Part shown: one piece after another, positions 34,299 to 44,377 of the stretch
How positions within the stretch are numbered: the first letter of the stretch is position 1
Layout of the letters: every line of letters begins with the position of its first letter
DNA from: Microbulbifer variabilis
GTDB taxonomy: Bacteria; Pseudomonadota; Gammaproteobacteria; Pseudomonadales; Cellvibrionaceae
Assembly: GCF_020524905.1 (NCBI RefSeq)
Contig: NZ_JAIVKI010000011.1
Location: 1-64,000 of the forward strand
Reading direction: 5' to 3'
DNA: 64,000 nucleotides
The notes under the pieces: generated by a model
Database searches by the model: none
Told to the model about the DNA's origin: nothing
What the model saw: only the letters and a program-made list of their open reading frames with translations
Program-made: the position numbers and the translations under genes

Positions 34299-34324
34299 CT
34301 AAGCTTCCGAAAAGAAAAGCTTAG
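34299..34324 (-). terminator. Hairpin after the large lipoprotein gene
   Basis: CTAAGCTT and AAGCTTAG form an 8-bp perfect stem with a ten-base purine-rich loop, 33 bp after the stop of the minus-strand lipoprotein gene. Confidence 0.5.
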
Positions 34325-34356
34325 CCTGCCTAATCATTGCTATGAATTGAAATCAG

Positions 34357-37300
34357 TTAGGGCAATCTATCCCGCGTTTCTTTCATACGCTTACCTATCA
34401 CCAAATGTGCCGCAGGGTCAAAATGGTAATAGCCAGAGAGATCATCAGTGTCATGGGCCTCAACATTAAAAGTGTTGTTTGCGACACTTTGTTGAGCTTT
34501 CTGAATGGCCTCATTGGGGTTACCACGGTGGCTTTTGGTTATGACAATAGGTAAGTCATAATCATTCAGTGCTTCCCGTATACCGTTCACCAAGCAGGTT
34601 AGGTTGGCTTCATAATTGTTTTCATTTACCTCACTACCCCCATCATTCCAGCCTTGAAACCAGATAAAACTATCGATTTCAATTGTTTTATTTTTATATT
34701 GCGGAAAGTAGCTGGCTAAAACTTCCGGATCACGCAGGGCGTTAATTTTCTCCAGCATAGCGATATAAAGGGAGTCCTGACTTTGCTCATCTTTTGTCCA
34801 CTGATTAGCAGCAGGATCGTGACAGCCGGGTACTTTCCAATCAACACGCAAGTCGGTGCCCCCCTGAACCACTTTTAGAAGCAGTAGATCATCCTCTGTC
34901 TCTTCACCAAGGTAGTGCCCAAAAGTAAGCTCCGGTCCATATCGATTGGTAGACACACCATAATTTGGGAACAGAGCACCATAACGCTCTGAGAAGGATA
35001 AAGAACCAGCATCGCTTAATGAGCCTTGATACTGAAGTACGGCTACATCGTCTCTTGCATTTTCAAGTTCTGCGCTGAGGTGTCCTTCGGCATAAGCTTC
35101 GGCCACTCCCATAGCAGAGCTCATCTGCATCCAAGCATCGTAGCCGTAACCATATGAGCCGTTGCTCGTCGAAAAGTAATAGCCGCTGATGGTGGCAAAC
35201 AGACGGTCGGTTAAATCGAAGTCATGTTTGTTACAGGTTTCACCTGGGAGAGTATCCAGGCTGCCCGCACGGCAAAGAAATTGACCGAGCTTCTTCACCA
35301 CTGGGTCTTCACTATCGTTATCAAGCCTTTCTTTGTAGTCGATTAAAGAATCATCATTATCGATAAACTGCGTACTGATCTGCTCGTCGCTGATCACCGT
35401 TGAACCACAATCGACACTCCCAAAGGTATAGTCGGCATTAGCATGGCAAATAAGCTCCTGCAATCGATCCAGCCGAGTGTTGTTGCCTTCCATATTGGAT
35501 TGGCCTGCCATGACTACAACCTTTACAACATCGCCATTGGGAGTCCCTCCCACTGGATTAACATTAACATCACCTCCAGATGGGTAGATGGCAAAGTCAT
35601 AATCATAGAACTCGAAATCCCTGAAGGTATCAGGTGTTGTGACAACCAAAGCATAGAGTTCGTGACCTGCTGGTACAGGGACAACGGTACCGGAGGTTTT
35701 GCCCGAACTGTCTATATCAAACGGATAATAGGCACGGATACCAGTTGACGGGTTGTAGACCACTGCACGGCCACGAAAATCTGAGTGGGCCGGATTATTT
35801 TCAGCATCGGCCCTAACGGCAATAGTGTAATTGCTATCTTCAGTAATACCCTCCACCTTAAAGGCGTTGAATGCCCAGGAGCCAGGTACATAACCAGCAT
35901 CCATTTCGGTCCAGTTATTGCCAGTTCCCTGCCGGTCAAAGGTTTTAGTGAATTTATTATCGTGGGTACCGGCATCGGGAGATGCGTCCAGCATACGCCT
36001 TAAAGAAGCTTCTTCCGATGCCTGGTAAGCCTCACTCTCAACCATATCCCAGGTTGTGATATGGGCTGCAAAATCTGCAAACAGGGTTTTCATGTCATGA
36101 CCCTGAGCCGTTAAGTAAGCATTGGCTGCTTCCAGATCATTCAGCCCATTTTTGGAATCTCGGAAGACGCCTCCCATCAGGTCCTTACTGACCGCGTAAT
36201 TGGTAAGCCATGACCAGAAAACATAAGCCCCATATTGGTGGCCCCCCTTGAATTCGTGGCCATACTGGTGATCAACCGGAGAGTCTTGAATAGCCCATAA
36301 AGTAATATGCGGGTGGAGAGTATAGTAGCCAAGGAGTGAATCCTTAACGCCAGGAATATTGTGATCTGCCCCCCAGCTAGCGGAGGATTCCAATGTATAT
36401 TTTCCACTGGACTGGCCAGTGACCCGGCTAAGCTTACCCTGATAGGAGTGGAAGTTTTCATGCATCCAGTGCTGGGCATTTGCCTGGGTAAGTGGCTTGC
36501 TCTCCAGGGTGTAATCCTTAACGAACGTATTGCTAATTCCTTCGCTTAGCTCCAGATCACGTGTGGAACCTTCGTGGTTAAAGTAGGTACAAAGCTCACC
36601 CTGCCCATACATACCGGCCTCGAAGATATTCCTCTCCCAAACCCGGTCTTGAGCCACAATATAGTGCTCGAAGTTGGCCATGGTCTTATCGGTATCGTCC
36701 GGCCACCATTCACACTGATATACTGAACACAGGTAGTTGTTATAGCCATCAAAGGGGCTGGTGGCGATCATGGATTCATTACATTTGCTCCCCCCCATCG
36801 CCATGACATCATCGTGGGTCAGCACGCGCTTATAGAGACGCACATCCCAGATTTTTCCAGCAAAGGGCCCAAATTGCAGCTTGTCTCCCAAATGATTGTA
36901 GCTTTTGGGATCTATAGCTATTGCAGATGAAGCCACACCATTCACATAAGCAGTCAGCAGACCATTATTGACAATGAGCGCAACGTGATTACAGCTATGG
37001 GTCTTTAGAGTGCTTTCGGTATTAGAAAACTGATGGCTTTCTTGATCGCCCAATTTACCGACAACGCCACCATTACCGGTACCAAGATAAAAGCTGCCCG
37101 CATTATTGTTGCCAGTGAGATCAGCAATGGACCGCACTAGAACGTCATCGTCATTAGCACTATCCGGGATAAACTTGAATGACAAGCTAAAGGAAGCAAG
37201 ATCATTTTGCTGAGGAAGGGCTATGGTCATGTCAGCATTGTTAAAGTCATTTCGGCTGATAAACGGAGTACGGCTTTCCACTTCTGGATCGGATGAAGCG

Positions 37301-37899
37301 CTTTCTGTCAGCGCAGTCCCCTCGACAACCACGGCATTGCCACCGGCTACATCGCGGAATTCCAGATGGGAGGGAACATGCACCAACAAACTGTCTGAAG
37401 GTCCTTCAAGGACGTCACTGGTGCAATCGTTTGCTGCAACTTCAATAGTAACCGTTGCAATATTGCTGGCCCCGTTGCTGTCAGACGCCATATAAGAGAA
37501 GCTGTCAGTACCTGTAAAGTCAGTTTTGGGCAGGTATTCCCAGCGCTGTCCACTTCCCCTTAATGTGCCATGAACCGGCTGGGTTTGAATGGAATACTGT
37601 AAAGAGTCCAAATCGGCATCATACGCAGCAAGAAAAATAGATTTAGCCAGGCGACCATGGGCAGCCATCTGGACTGATTGGTTGTTAGCAACAGGCAGGT
37701 GATTACTGTTGTTGGCTTCTGGGGGAGAATCAATGCCTCCTCCAGAATTATCATCACCGCTACCGGCACCTTCCTGCTGTGTTGATCCTCCCCCACTACC
37801 ACCTCCGCCGCAGCCAAAAAGCAGTGCACCTAATAATAGTAAAAAGGGAATTTTTAACCCCCTTATAGATTGAAGCTTGTTGTTGGTTTGTATAAACAT
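34357..37899 (-). CDS. Large lipoprotein: LamG-like, HExxH metallopeptidase-like and sialate O-acetylesterase domains
   Basis: An 1180-residue lipoprotein (lipobox LLFGC, Cys30, then a Gly/Ser linker), probably on the outer surface. Order: a cadherin/Ig-like repeat with FTGTDSFSYMASDSNG (about 68-158); a LamG/concanavalin-like domain (210-370) with WDVRLYKRVLTHDDV; a DUF6055-like region with HENFH (480-484), a zincin HExxH motif; a beta domain (650-775); and a C-terminal SASA/CE6-type esterase with AGQSNMEG (Ser801) and the late YYHFDPAAH. Inferred job: deacetylating and perhaps cleaving a decorated glycoprotein or polysaccharide. Both catalytic sites look intact. Monocistronic. Confidence 0.85.
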   Translation of the reverse strand: MFIQTNNKLQSIRGLKIPFLLLLGALLFGCGGGGSGGGSTQQEGAGSGDDNSGGGIDSPPEANNSNHLPVANNQSVQMAAHGRLAKSIFLAAYDADLDSLQYSIQTQPVHGTLRGSGQRWEYLPKTDFTGTDSFSYMASDSNGASNIATVTIEVAANDCTSDVLEGPSDSLLVHVPSHLEFRDVAGGNAVVVEGTALTESASSDPEVESRTPFISRNDFNNADMTIALPQQNDLASFSLSFKFIPDSANDDDVLVRSIADLTGNNNAGSFYLGTGNGGVVGKLGDQESHQFSNTESTLKTHSCNHVALIVNNGLLTAYVNGVASSAIAIDPKSYNHLGDKLQFGPFAGKIWDVRLYKRVLTHDDVMAMGGSKCNESMIATSPFDGYNNYLCSVYQCEWWPDDTDKTMANFEHYIVAQDRVWERNIFEAGMYGQGELCTYFNHEGSTRDLELSEGISNTFVKDYTLESKPLTQANAQHWMHENFHSYQGKLSRVTGQSSGKYTLESSASWGADHNIPGVKDSLLGYYTLHPHITLWAIQDSPVDHQYGHEFKGGHQYGAYVFWSWLTNYAVSKDLMGGVFRDSKNGLNDLEAANAYLTAQGHDMKTLFADFAAHITTWDMVESEAYQASEEASLRRMLDASPDAGTHDNKFTKTFDRQGTGNNWTEMDAGYVPGSWAFNAFKVEGITEDSNYTIAVRADAENNPAHSDFRGRAVVYNPSTGIRAYYPFDIDSSGKTSGTVVPVPAGHELYALVVTTPDTFRDFEFYDYDFAIYPSGGDVNVNPVGGTPNGDVVKVVVMAGQSNMEGNNTRLDRLQELICHANADYTFGSVDCGSTVISDEQISTQFIDNDDSLIDYKERLDNDSEDPVVKKLGQFLCRAGSLDTLPGETCNKHDFDLTDRLFATISGYYFSTSNGSYGYGYDAWMQMSSAMGVAEAYAEGHLSAELENARDDVAVLQYQGSLSDAGSLSFSERYGALFPNYGVSTNRYGPELTFGHYLGEETEDDLLLLKVVQGGTDLRVDWKVPGCHDPAANQWTKDEQSQDSLYIAMLEKINALRDPEVLASYFPQYKNKTIEIDSFIWFQGWNDGGSEVNENNYEANLTCLVNGIREALNDYDLPIVITKSHRGNPNEAIQKAQQSVANNTFNVEAHDTDDLSGYYHFDPAAHLVIGKRMKETRDRLP

Positions 37900-38994
37900 T
37901 ACTTGTCAAAAAAAGGCTAAAATAAACACCATAGTGTAAAGATACACAATGATTAATACCGTGAACTGGTTCTTTGGTTTGACTACATAAATTTTCAGCT
38001 TAACTCGCCTTAATACTTGTAAAATAATCCTTCATTTTTTGACAGTCAGCTTTTTAGAACACACAAGCTTGGCCATTTCACTCCTTATTTGCTGACTTAT
38101 CTGACAATACTCCACCGCTGTACCGTTAAGGAGGATTTAATAGCTTTAACGGATGATTCAACCAATTATTTCCAGCTCTACCACAGGAAAAGACTTTCAA
38201 CCATTTTCAGATTTCAGGTGATGGAGTTGATTAAGTTAGATATACAAAAAAAGCTCTAACCCTGTCCAATTGAGGGTCCAATTGAGGATTCCCCAACCAT
38301 CCAATTTTGAACTTCACGGTGAAGAACACCGCACACAATGTGCTGGGCAGTATAGAGGCTTTTCTACCACCCGTTTATTTTTAACCCTCAGGAAATTTTT
38401 ACATTAAGAGAGTTACGGTCAAATCAATTCACCTACCACGCCAAATTTTAATGCGTTGCTGATCTGGTAAATTTATAGTCCGACTTAATTTTATACCTAG
38501 CTCTGCCAATAGGCTTTTAAGACCAAGCCCCACCATAATTTATCTTGTTGGCGTAACTGCTTATACGGTACACCCCCCAAAAAAAATCGTGGCCGAACAA
38601 TGACTATTCAGCCTCAAGCCAGTATCACAGCCCTCCTCTTCTTTGGTGCCACTCAGCCTCTCAACAAACCTCAGCTAGGCAAAAATATACTTCTAAAAGT
38701 CAGCAGGCTTAATTTCATATGTCACTATGCCGAAGCCAGATAACGTGCTAGAGCTGGATGGTTAGAGGTCGTATCCGCCATTTCCCCCCTTTCCAAACCT
38801 ACTTAAACCAAACTCCCCCAAATTCTGCCAAAGTGCCAAACTGTCACAGGATAAAAGCAAACAATCATCCCAAAAACAGGCCTATTATTTGGTTGCAAAT
38901 GAAACCCTCGCCCTATTCTTTATGGCGCAGTAGGATAAGTCATCCGCCTGCAAGTGCAGCGCGGCACTAAGGAACAGAGTAATCAGAAGACGCT
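37900..38994. other. Long intergenic stretch before DAHP synthase
   Basis: About 1.1 kb between divergent genes (lipoprotein minus, DAHP synthase plus). It holds the promoters of both. The 70-codon plus frame at 38758-38970 is Pro/His/Asn-rich and has no ribosome binding site; I do not accept it. No RNA gene, IS or csrA repeat was seen. Confidence 0.5.
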
Positions 38995-40074
38995 ATGACT
39001 ACACAGCAGTTTGACGACCTGAATGTCGTCTCCCAGGAAGTTCTGATCAGCCCGGAGATGCTGAAAGCAGAACTCCCCATTAGCGATGCCGCCGAAGAGA
39101 CCGTCGCCAAGGGGCGCGCCGGTGTGCGTGATATCCTCGATCGCAAAGACCACCGCTTGATGGTTGTCATCGGGCCCTGCTCCGTTCACGATGTGGACGC
39201 AGCAATGGATTATGCCAAGCGCCTGAAGACAGTGGCAGATAAGGTTTCCGATACCCTGCTGATAGTAATGCGTGTCTATTTTGAGAAGCCGCGCACCACG
39301 GTTGGTTGGAAGGGCTTGATCAACGATCCCCATCTAAACGATTCTTTCAAAATAGAGGAAGGCCTGCATATCGGCCGCAAACTACTCTTGGATGTTGCCG
39401 AGCTGGGACTGCCCACCGCTACCGAGGCGTTGGACCCAATCTCTCCCCAGTACCTGCAAGACCTGATCTCCTGGTCGGCCATTGGCGCGCGCACCACTGA
39501 ATCCCAGACACACCGTGAAATGGCCAGCGGCCTATCCTCTGCCGTAGGCTTTAAGAACGGTACCGACGGCGGCTTGGAAGTGGCGATTAATGCCCTGCAG
39601 TCCGTCGCCAATCCCCACCGATTCCTGGGTATCAATAAGCAGGGCCAAGTGGCCATTATTCACACTTCCGGCAACTCTTATGGCCACGTGGTGCTGCGTG
39701 GAGGTAATGACAAGCCAAATTACGATTCGGTCAGTGTCGCCATGTGTGAACAGGAACTGCGAAGCGCCGGAATAACCCCCAATATCATGGTCGACTGCAG
39801 CCACGCCAACTCCAATAAGAACCACGAGCTACAGCCTCTGGTGGTGGATAATGTGACTCACCAGATTCTTGATGGCAACCAATCGATTATTGGCATTATG
39901 GTGGAGAGCAACCTGAAAGCCGGTAACCAAAAGATACCCGCCAATTTGGATGACTTGGAATACGGTGTCTCTGTCACCGACAAGTGTATTGATTGGGAAA
40001 CCACAGAGTCTCTATTATTGGGGATGGCCCAACAATTGCGCGAACCTCTTAAGGGGCGAACACTCCAAGCTTGA
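38995..40074 (+). CDS. aroG: 3-deoxy-7-phosphoheptulonate synthase (DAHP synthase, class I)
   Basis: Condenses phosphoenolpyruvate and erythrose 4-phosphate in the first step of the shikimate pathway. The 359-residue protein has the class I signatures: VVIGPCSVHD, VYFEKPRTTVGWKGLINDP (PEP-binding Lys and Arg), ARTTESQTHREMASGL, VDCSHANSNK (metal His) and the late MVESNL. The length fits the AroF/AroG/AroH group; which feedback type it is (Phe, Tyr or Trp) cannot be told by eye, so the symbol is provisional. Monocistronic with its own terminator. Confidence 0.95.
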   Translation: MTTQQFDDLNVVSQEVLISPEMLKAELPISDAAEETVAKGRAGVRDILDRKDHRLMVVIGPCSVHDVDAAMDYAKRLKTVADKVSDTLLIVMRVYFEKPRTTVGWKGLINDPHLNDSFKIEEGLHIGRKLLLDVAELGLPTATEALDPISPQYLQDLISWSAIGARTTESQTHREMASGLSSAVGFKNGTDGGLEVAINALQSVANPHRFLGINKQGQVAIIHTSGNSYGHVVLRGGNDKPNYDSVSVAMCEQELRSAGITPNIMVDCSHANSNKNHELQPLVVDNVTHQILDGNQSIIGIMVESNLKAGNQKIPANLDDLEYGVSVTDKCIDWETTESLLLGMAQQLREPLKGRTLQA

Positions 40075-40082
40075 CATTCTTC

Positions 40083-40106
40083 GGGGGTTAATAGCCCCCT
40101 TTCTCT
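40083..40106 (+). terminator. Terminator of DAHP synthase
   Basis: GGGGG and CCCCC pair around a seven-base loop, followed by TTTCTCTT. Nine bases after the stop codon. Confidence 0.75.
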
Positions 40107-40351
40107 TATTTGGCGGAAATTTATTCCTAACATCAGCTGCCAATCCCATCCTGTATCCATAAATTGTCCTCAGGTATCTATTAACCATCTGAAACCCACC
40201 GTAAAGCTGACAACAGGGCACAGTGAGAGTATTCTCCTCACTGCAAAAACGTCCATAGGAAGTAATTTTCCCATACTTTTCCAGATATGCAGGATGGATA
40301 ACCAGTATATGTCGGGATTCCGTATAAAGGTTTTAGGATAGAAGCAGAGAA

Positions 40352-40807
40352 ATGGAACTGCCGTCTAATAAAATAATTACTTACATATTGGGTGGTTTTG
40401 TACTGATATGGCTATTTGTGAGCCTTAGCTTCGCTCTGGATTCTGGTTCAACTTTCTCCTGGATCGCCACTTCAATACTATGCCTTCTCGCCATAATCAC
40501 ATTTTCTTTCAAAAAGAATCACTTCATTGATTTTGATAGCAAACAATATATATCCAAAAACCAGATACTGTGGCACAACTGGACTGAAGAAAAGCCCCTC
40601 ACGATTTTTAAGGGCTTTAAAATAATTTCTTACAACCACCCTTCCAAAGAGAACAAGAGCAATCAAAACAGCTTCCAAGTGGTATTGTTATTCAAATATG
40701 CAAGCTCTAATGAGGGCATTACCGTGAAGAGTTTCCGCCACCTAGAAGAGGCACAAAATTCCCTTTTTGAACTGGCAAATAGAACAGGACTCCCAGCAAT
40801 AGCCTAA
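40352..40807 (+). CDS. Hypothetical membrane protein (151 aa)
   Basis: A 151-residue product with two N-terminal helices (residues 9-29 and 36-52), then a polar domain with FIDFDSKQYISKNQILW and a PH-like strand pattern (VVLLFKYASSNEGITVKSF). It resembles small two-TM proteins with a PH-like C-terminal domain, but no exact family is recognised. AGAAGCAGAGAA before the ATG gives a modest ribosome binding site. It stands alone between DAHP synthase and a long non-coding stretch. Confidence 0.6.
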   Translation: MELPSNKIITYILGGFVLIWLFVSLSFALDSGSTFSWIATSILCLLAIITFSFKKNHFIDFDSKQYISKNQILWHNWTEEKPLTIFKGFKIISYNHPSKENKSNQNSFQVVLLFKYASSNEGITVKSFRHLEEAQNSLFELANRTGLPAIA

Positions 40808-42249
40808 AAGCAACCCACAAGATACTCATTCATCCCTAATGGAACTCTGCAAAGCATCATTATAAAAAACACTTCACATCCGCCCTTTAAAGCTGGGAAC
40901 CCATTAGAAGGATTCTTAAACTAATCATTGTCTTTTTTATTTCGATATTTCACACCCCAAAAATTAACACCCTCACCAGTATGATGAAATCTACTTTAGA
41001 ATCTTTGTAATAAGATATATCTGCACTAACCATTGTGGGCAAGATCAGTGAAGATGCTACCCGGAAATACTCCCCACCTCATCAAAGTAAGGGGAATGAT
41101 TAAAGTTTCATGCCTATATCAATCAATGTGGAGCAAAGACCCCAAGGACATCATATGGATAAGACTGCAGATTTTCCCACTTGGCCATATAAGAAACTTG
41201 GAAGTTTGTGATGAAGGTACTGCGAGGGGAAACCATAGCGGCACCCCATATCCAGTTGTGTTTTTCCCCGCTGGGCTGGAGACTCTAAAAGATGTCTCAT
41301 GTCCAAATGCTGGCACAACTATCTGGCATTCCCCCAAAGACAGTAAAACCTGAACAAAAGACCATTTTTTCAAGCGCCCTGAATTTTGGTGAAATTGAAG
41401 TCGAGAAAGAACTTAGTAAGGGTGATCGAGTAGAACTTTACTTGGCTCTGGTTATTGATAGCGAAGGGCGAGGAGAAATTAGTGGAATTTGCCAACTGCT
41501 GCTGGCAAGCCTGCATGCCGCTGTAACCGGCAATCAATGCCACACCAATCACAAGCTTCTTTTATCTTAACAACAAAGCAACCAAAGCCTTGAGACCACC
41601 TACATCAATAATTCTTAAAAAACCTGAGAATACTCTTGGGGATTGGCCATGATCCCCCGCTGCAAAACCTGAAAATAACGTGTAAGCAAGATTACTCATC
41701 AGATCCTTGAATCCTTCACCAGCTTGACTAGCGGGATCTTAAATTCACAACATGATCAGTGTTCAGCACTTTACCCATGAAAAGTTCGCGTTTCTAAGAA
41801 AGGTCAGCCCCATCAATAGCTTATCAAGGCATTAACCTGTATGAACTGCCAGCTAGGCAAACGCCTTATCAGAGTAAAAATTCTAAAAAACAACTCAAAA
41901 CAAAACCTTTATATCGCAAGCTTTCCCCAGGTGAGACTTTTTACTAGTTAGGCAGGTAAAACTTAACAATCATTATCACTAGCCAAATACCCGACGAATA
42001 ACCCTAATAAATCTTTTTTTGTCAATTAAGCATCCAAGTAGAACTTAAATCCCACAGGAACATCTCCATTTAGCGCGACTTCTGCACCCCAGGAAAATAT
42101 CAGAAAATTTTACTATTGGTTAATTTTTATTTATTTCGTTGAAGTCTTTAAAACCCATGGTGAAGCAACCGAAACTTCCAACAGAGCACATTGGGACACA
42201 ACACACATTTGAGTAGACTTGTTGCCAAGTTGGAGAAGGAGAAAATGTT
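40808..42249. other. Long AT-rich stretch with only doubtful frames
   Basis: About 1.4 kb. Two overlapping plus-strand frames (41033-41353 and 41292-41570) are the only ones of size. The second, MSHVQMLAQLSGIPPKTV and on, vaguely recalls the N-terminus of HU-type proteins, but the rest does not fit and there is no ribosome binding site. I read this as decayed sequence. The promoter of the secreted protein at 42250 lies at its right end. Confidence 0.4.
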
Positions 42250-42705
42250 ATGCGATATTTATTTTCAATGATCTTATTGTTCTCTCTTGCGGGATATGGT
42301 GTAGCCCAAGAGCGTCTCGCTCAGCTACCTGCCGGCGCTTCACCAGTGCAAATACTGGGTAAAACTTACTATCAGAGTGGTAATACGTTCTATGCATTTA
42401 GCGAGCAGGGTCGTTATTTCTACCCGGTAAATCCGCCCACCCGTATCCGTTCGTATGAGCAACCGAGAAATATGTATTTGCGTGATACTCGTCCTCGCTA
42501 TTATTCGCGTGGCACGCCTAGCTACTACTGGCGCGGTACACCTAACTACTATTGGCGCGGTACTATGCCTCGTAACTACGGCCTAACTCGCGACCAAATT
42601 GAAGGTTGTATGAATTTCGCGGCAGACAGGGCTAATGCCAACCATGCGAACGGTGGTAAGGTTTATATCCGCGAATACAATCAGTGCATCAGTAATTATC
42701 GCTAA
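42250..42705 (+). CDS. Secreted protein with Arg-Gly/Tyr-Trp repeats (DUF6515-like)
   Basis: A 151-residue protein with a signal peptide (residues 1-19, MRYLFSMILLFSLAGYGVA). The mature part has the short beta motif VQILGKTYYQSGNTFYAF, like DUF6515 and similar surface proteins. Then come near-repeats of RGTPSYYWRGTP / NYYWRGTM near residues 87-107, and a C-terminal cysteine-containing helix (IEGCMNFAADRANANHA) with a second Cys near the end, probably forming a disulfide. Good ribosome binding site (GGAGAAGGAGAAA) and a strong terminator: a well-expressed single gene. Function unknown. Confidence 0.8.
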   Translation: MRYLFSMILLFSLAGYGVAQERLAQLPAGASPVQILGKTYYQSGNTFYAFSEQGRYFYPVNPPTRIRSYEQPRNMYLRDTRPRYYSRGTPSYYWRGTPNYYWRGTMPRNYGLTRDQIEGCMNFAADRANANHANGGKVYIREYNQCISNYR

Positions 42706-42746
42706 CAAAGCAAGACAACTGATGACGCATTAACAGGAAACTTGAA

Positions 42747-42769
42747 GGGGCCGCAAGGCCCCTTTTTTT
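42747..42769 (+). terminator. Rho-independent terminator
   Basis: GGGGCC-GCAA-GGCCCC hairpin followed by seven T. Forty bases after the stop of the secreted protein gene. Confidence 0.95.
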
Positions 42770-42967
42770 ATTGATATCGAATGCCTGAAATAGAAACGTC
42801 ACCTTATTTTCATTCTCGGCAGAATAAGCCTGAGCAAAAGGTTTGTATCTTTCTGCCTCTATCAGGCATTTTTCTCTCTCTACACTTTCTTTCTCTACAC
42901 TTTCTTTAAACTATGCTTGCCCTGCCTAATAACCCAAATCTTGCCGACCATAAGACTGGAGAGCACT

Positions 42968-43387
42968 ATGTCCGCCAATCATAAAGCGACGTCTAAAAAG
43001 TTACTCGAACTATGGGGGGACAACACTCCCCATGAGGCCTCAAACTATTTATCTGCCAATTACAAAAATCACCAAATGCCAGATGCTTCCAGAGGAACCT
43101 CCGCTAAATCTCTCAAAGAATGGCAGGATTTAGTGACAGAATTCCACAAGGGATTTTCCGATGTGAAGATGGAGATTTTACTCCAGGTCGAGGAAGGCGA
43201 CTATGTATGCACCCGTTGGCGAATTACAGCCACCCATACTGGCAAGTTCATGCAATACGATCCCACTGGCAAAACTAGTAGCTGGACAGGTATCCATACT
43301 GATCGGTACGAAGGCGGGAAAATGGTGGAAAGCTGGGTTGATTGGGATAAGTACACATTTCTGGAAGAGCTCGGGCTGATCGGCTAA
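42968..43387 (+). CDS. SnoaL-like polyketide cyclase/ester cyclase family protein
   Basis: From the ATG at 42968 (MSANHKATSKKLLELW), after GGAGAGCACT, the product has 139 residues. The SnoaL/ester cyclase pattern is clear: YLSANYKNHQ near the start, FHKGFSDVKMEILLQVEEGDYV, then RWRITATHTGKF and GIHTDRYEGGKMVESWVDWDKY. Members act on small organic substrates or serve unknown roles; the fold is the NTF2-like cone. The 17 extra codons in the longer frame are leader sequence. Flanked by its own terminator; monocistronic. Confidence 0.88.
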   Translation: MSANHKATSKKLLELWGDNTPHEASNYLSANYKNHQMPDASRGTSAKSLKEWQDLVTEFHKGFSDVKMEILLQVEEGDYVCTRWRITATHTGKFMQYDPTGKTSSWTGIHTDRYEGGKMVESWVDWDKYTFLEELGLIG

Positions 43388-43398
43388 TCACCAACAAT

Positions 43399-43437
43399 AA
43401 AGCCCCAAACCTGGAATGAAGATTGGATCGGGGCTTT
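43399..43437 (+). terminator. Terminator after the SnoaL-like gene
   Basis: AAAGCCCC and GGGGCTTT pair perfectly over a 23-base loop, with A and T tracts outside. Confidence 0.7.
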
Positions 43438-43482
43438 AATCAAACATCGATTTCATCTCATGACGAGCAACACTCAACTGCC

Positions 43483-44151
43483 ATGACAAACATTCTTGTA
43501 ACCGGGTTTGAACCCTTTGGCCATACCCCAGTCAATCCGGCAGAATCTGTAATGCGGGTGCTCGACGGCACCCGTATCGGTAATGCTGAAATCTGCGGAC
43601 TGCTCGTACCAAATAACTTCTTCGAAAGCATTGATGTTGTGACCGCTGCAATAGGAGAGCTTCATCCACAAATTGTGATAATGCTCGGAGAATATGCAGG
43701 CCGTGCGATTATTACGGTTGAGAGAATCGCACAAAACTTAAATGACTCAACCCGCTACCAACTGAAGGATAACCGCGGAGTGGAAATGCAGGGTGAGCCC
43801 ACCATCCCTAATGGCCCTGTTGCCTATCGCAGCAACCTCCCCCTTCGAGCTATGGTGAAAGCAATGCGCAATGCCGGCGTTCCGGCAGACATTTCAGACA
43901 CCGCCGCCACCTTCTGTTGCAATCACCTGATGTACGGAGTACTTCACTACATTATTACCAATCAGTTGGACATTCGCGCAGGCTGGATACATCTTCCTCA
44001 ATTACCGCAAGTAGCTGCACTGGCAGAAAATATTGGCACCCCCAGTATGTCCAGAGAGACAGCCGCCCTCGGGGTGCATGCCGCTATAGAAGCCGCGTTG
44101 GGACATACTGAGGATATAGATGAACCCATTCTATCCAAGCCGCAGATTTAA
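43483..44151 (+). CDS. pcp: Pyroglutamyl-peptidase I
   Basis: Removes N-terminal pyroglutamate from peptides; cytoplasmic cysteine peptidase (family C15). From the ATG at 43483 the product has 222 residues with NILVTGFEPFG at the start, catalytic Glu80 in IITVERIAQNL, catalytic Cys146 in TFCCNHLMYG, and His170 in GWIHLPQLP. One oddity is GEYAGR where most members have G-Q-A-G-G-R near residue 70; it lies by the substrate pocket. The longer frame from 43423 reads through the preceding terminator and is not used. Confidence 0.93.
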   Translation: MTNILVTGFEPFGHTPVNPAESVMRVLDGTRIGNAEICGLLVPNNFFESIDVVTAAIGELHPQIVIMLGEYAGRAIITVERIAQNLNDSTRYQLKDNRGVEMQGEPTIPNGPVAYRSNLPLRAMVKAMRNAGVPADISDTAATFCCNHLMYGVLHYIITNQLDIRAGWIHLPQLPQVAALAENIGTPSMSRETAALGVHAAIEAALGHTEDIDEPILSKPQI

Positions 44152-44377
44152 AGTTCCTTAATCTCAACCAATCCCGATTCCAGACCCAAATATTTGTAAA
44201 TACAGCAACAAAGAATAGGCGGCTCTAGCGGCCAGCATTGATCAACCGGCGATCATATCAATTAAGGCTCAAGCCCACCTATCCCTTGTCAATCCCCCCT
44301 CGCCAACCCACCCCTCACCAACCTATGGCTCGGCGCCTCTTATAACTTGCCTTATCCAGCAGCTATAATCGCTCCCC

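Noticed and set aside
38758..38970. 70-codon plus ORF before DAHP synthase
   Set aside because: Pro/His/Asn-rich chance frame in a promoter region, no initiation signal.
41033..41570. Two overlapping plus ORFs, the second slightly HU-like
   Set aside because: Similarity to HU is limited to a few N-terminal residues, there is no ribosome binding site, and the C-terminal part does not fit.
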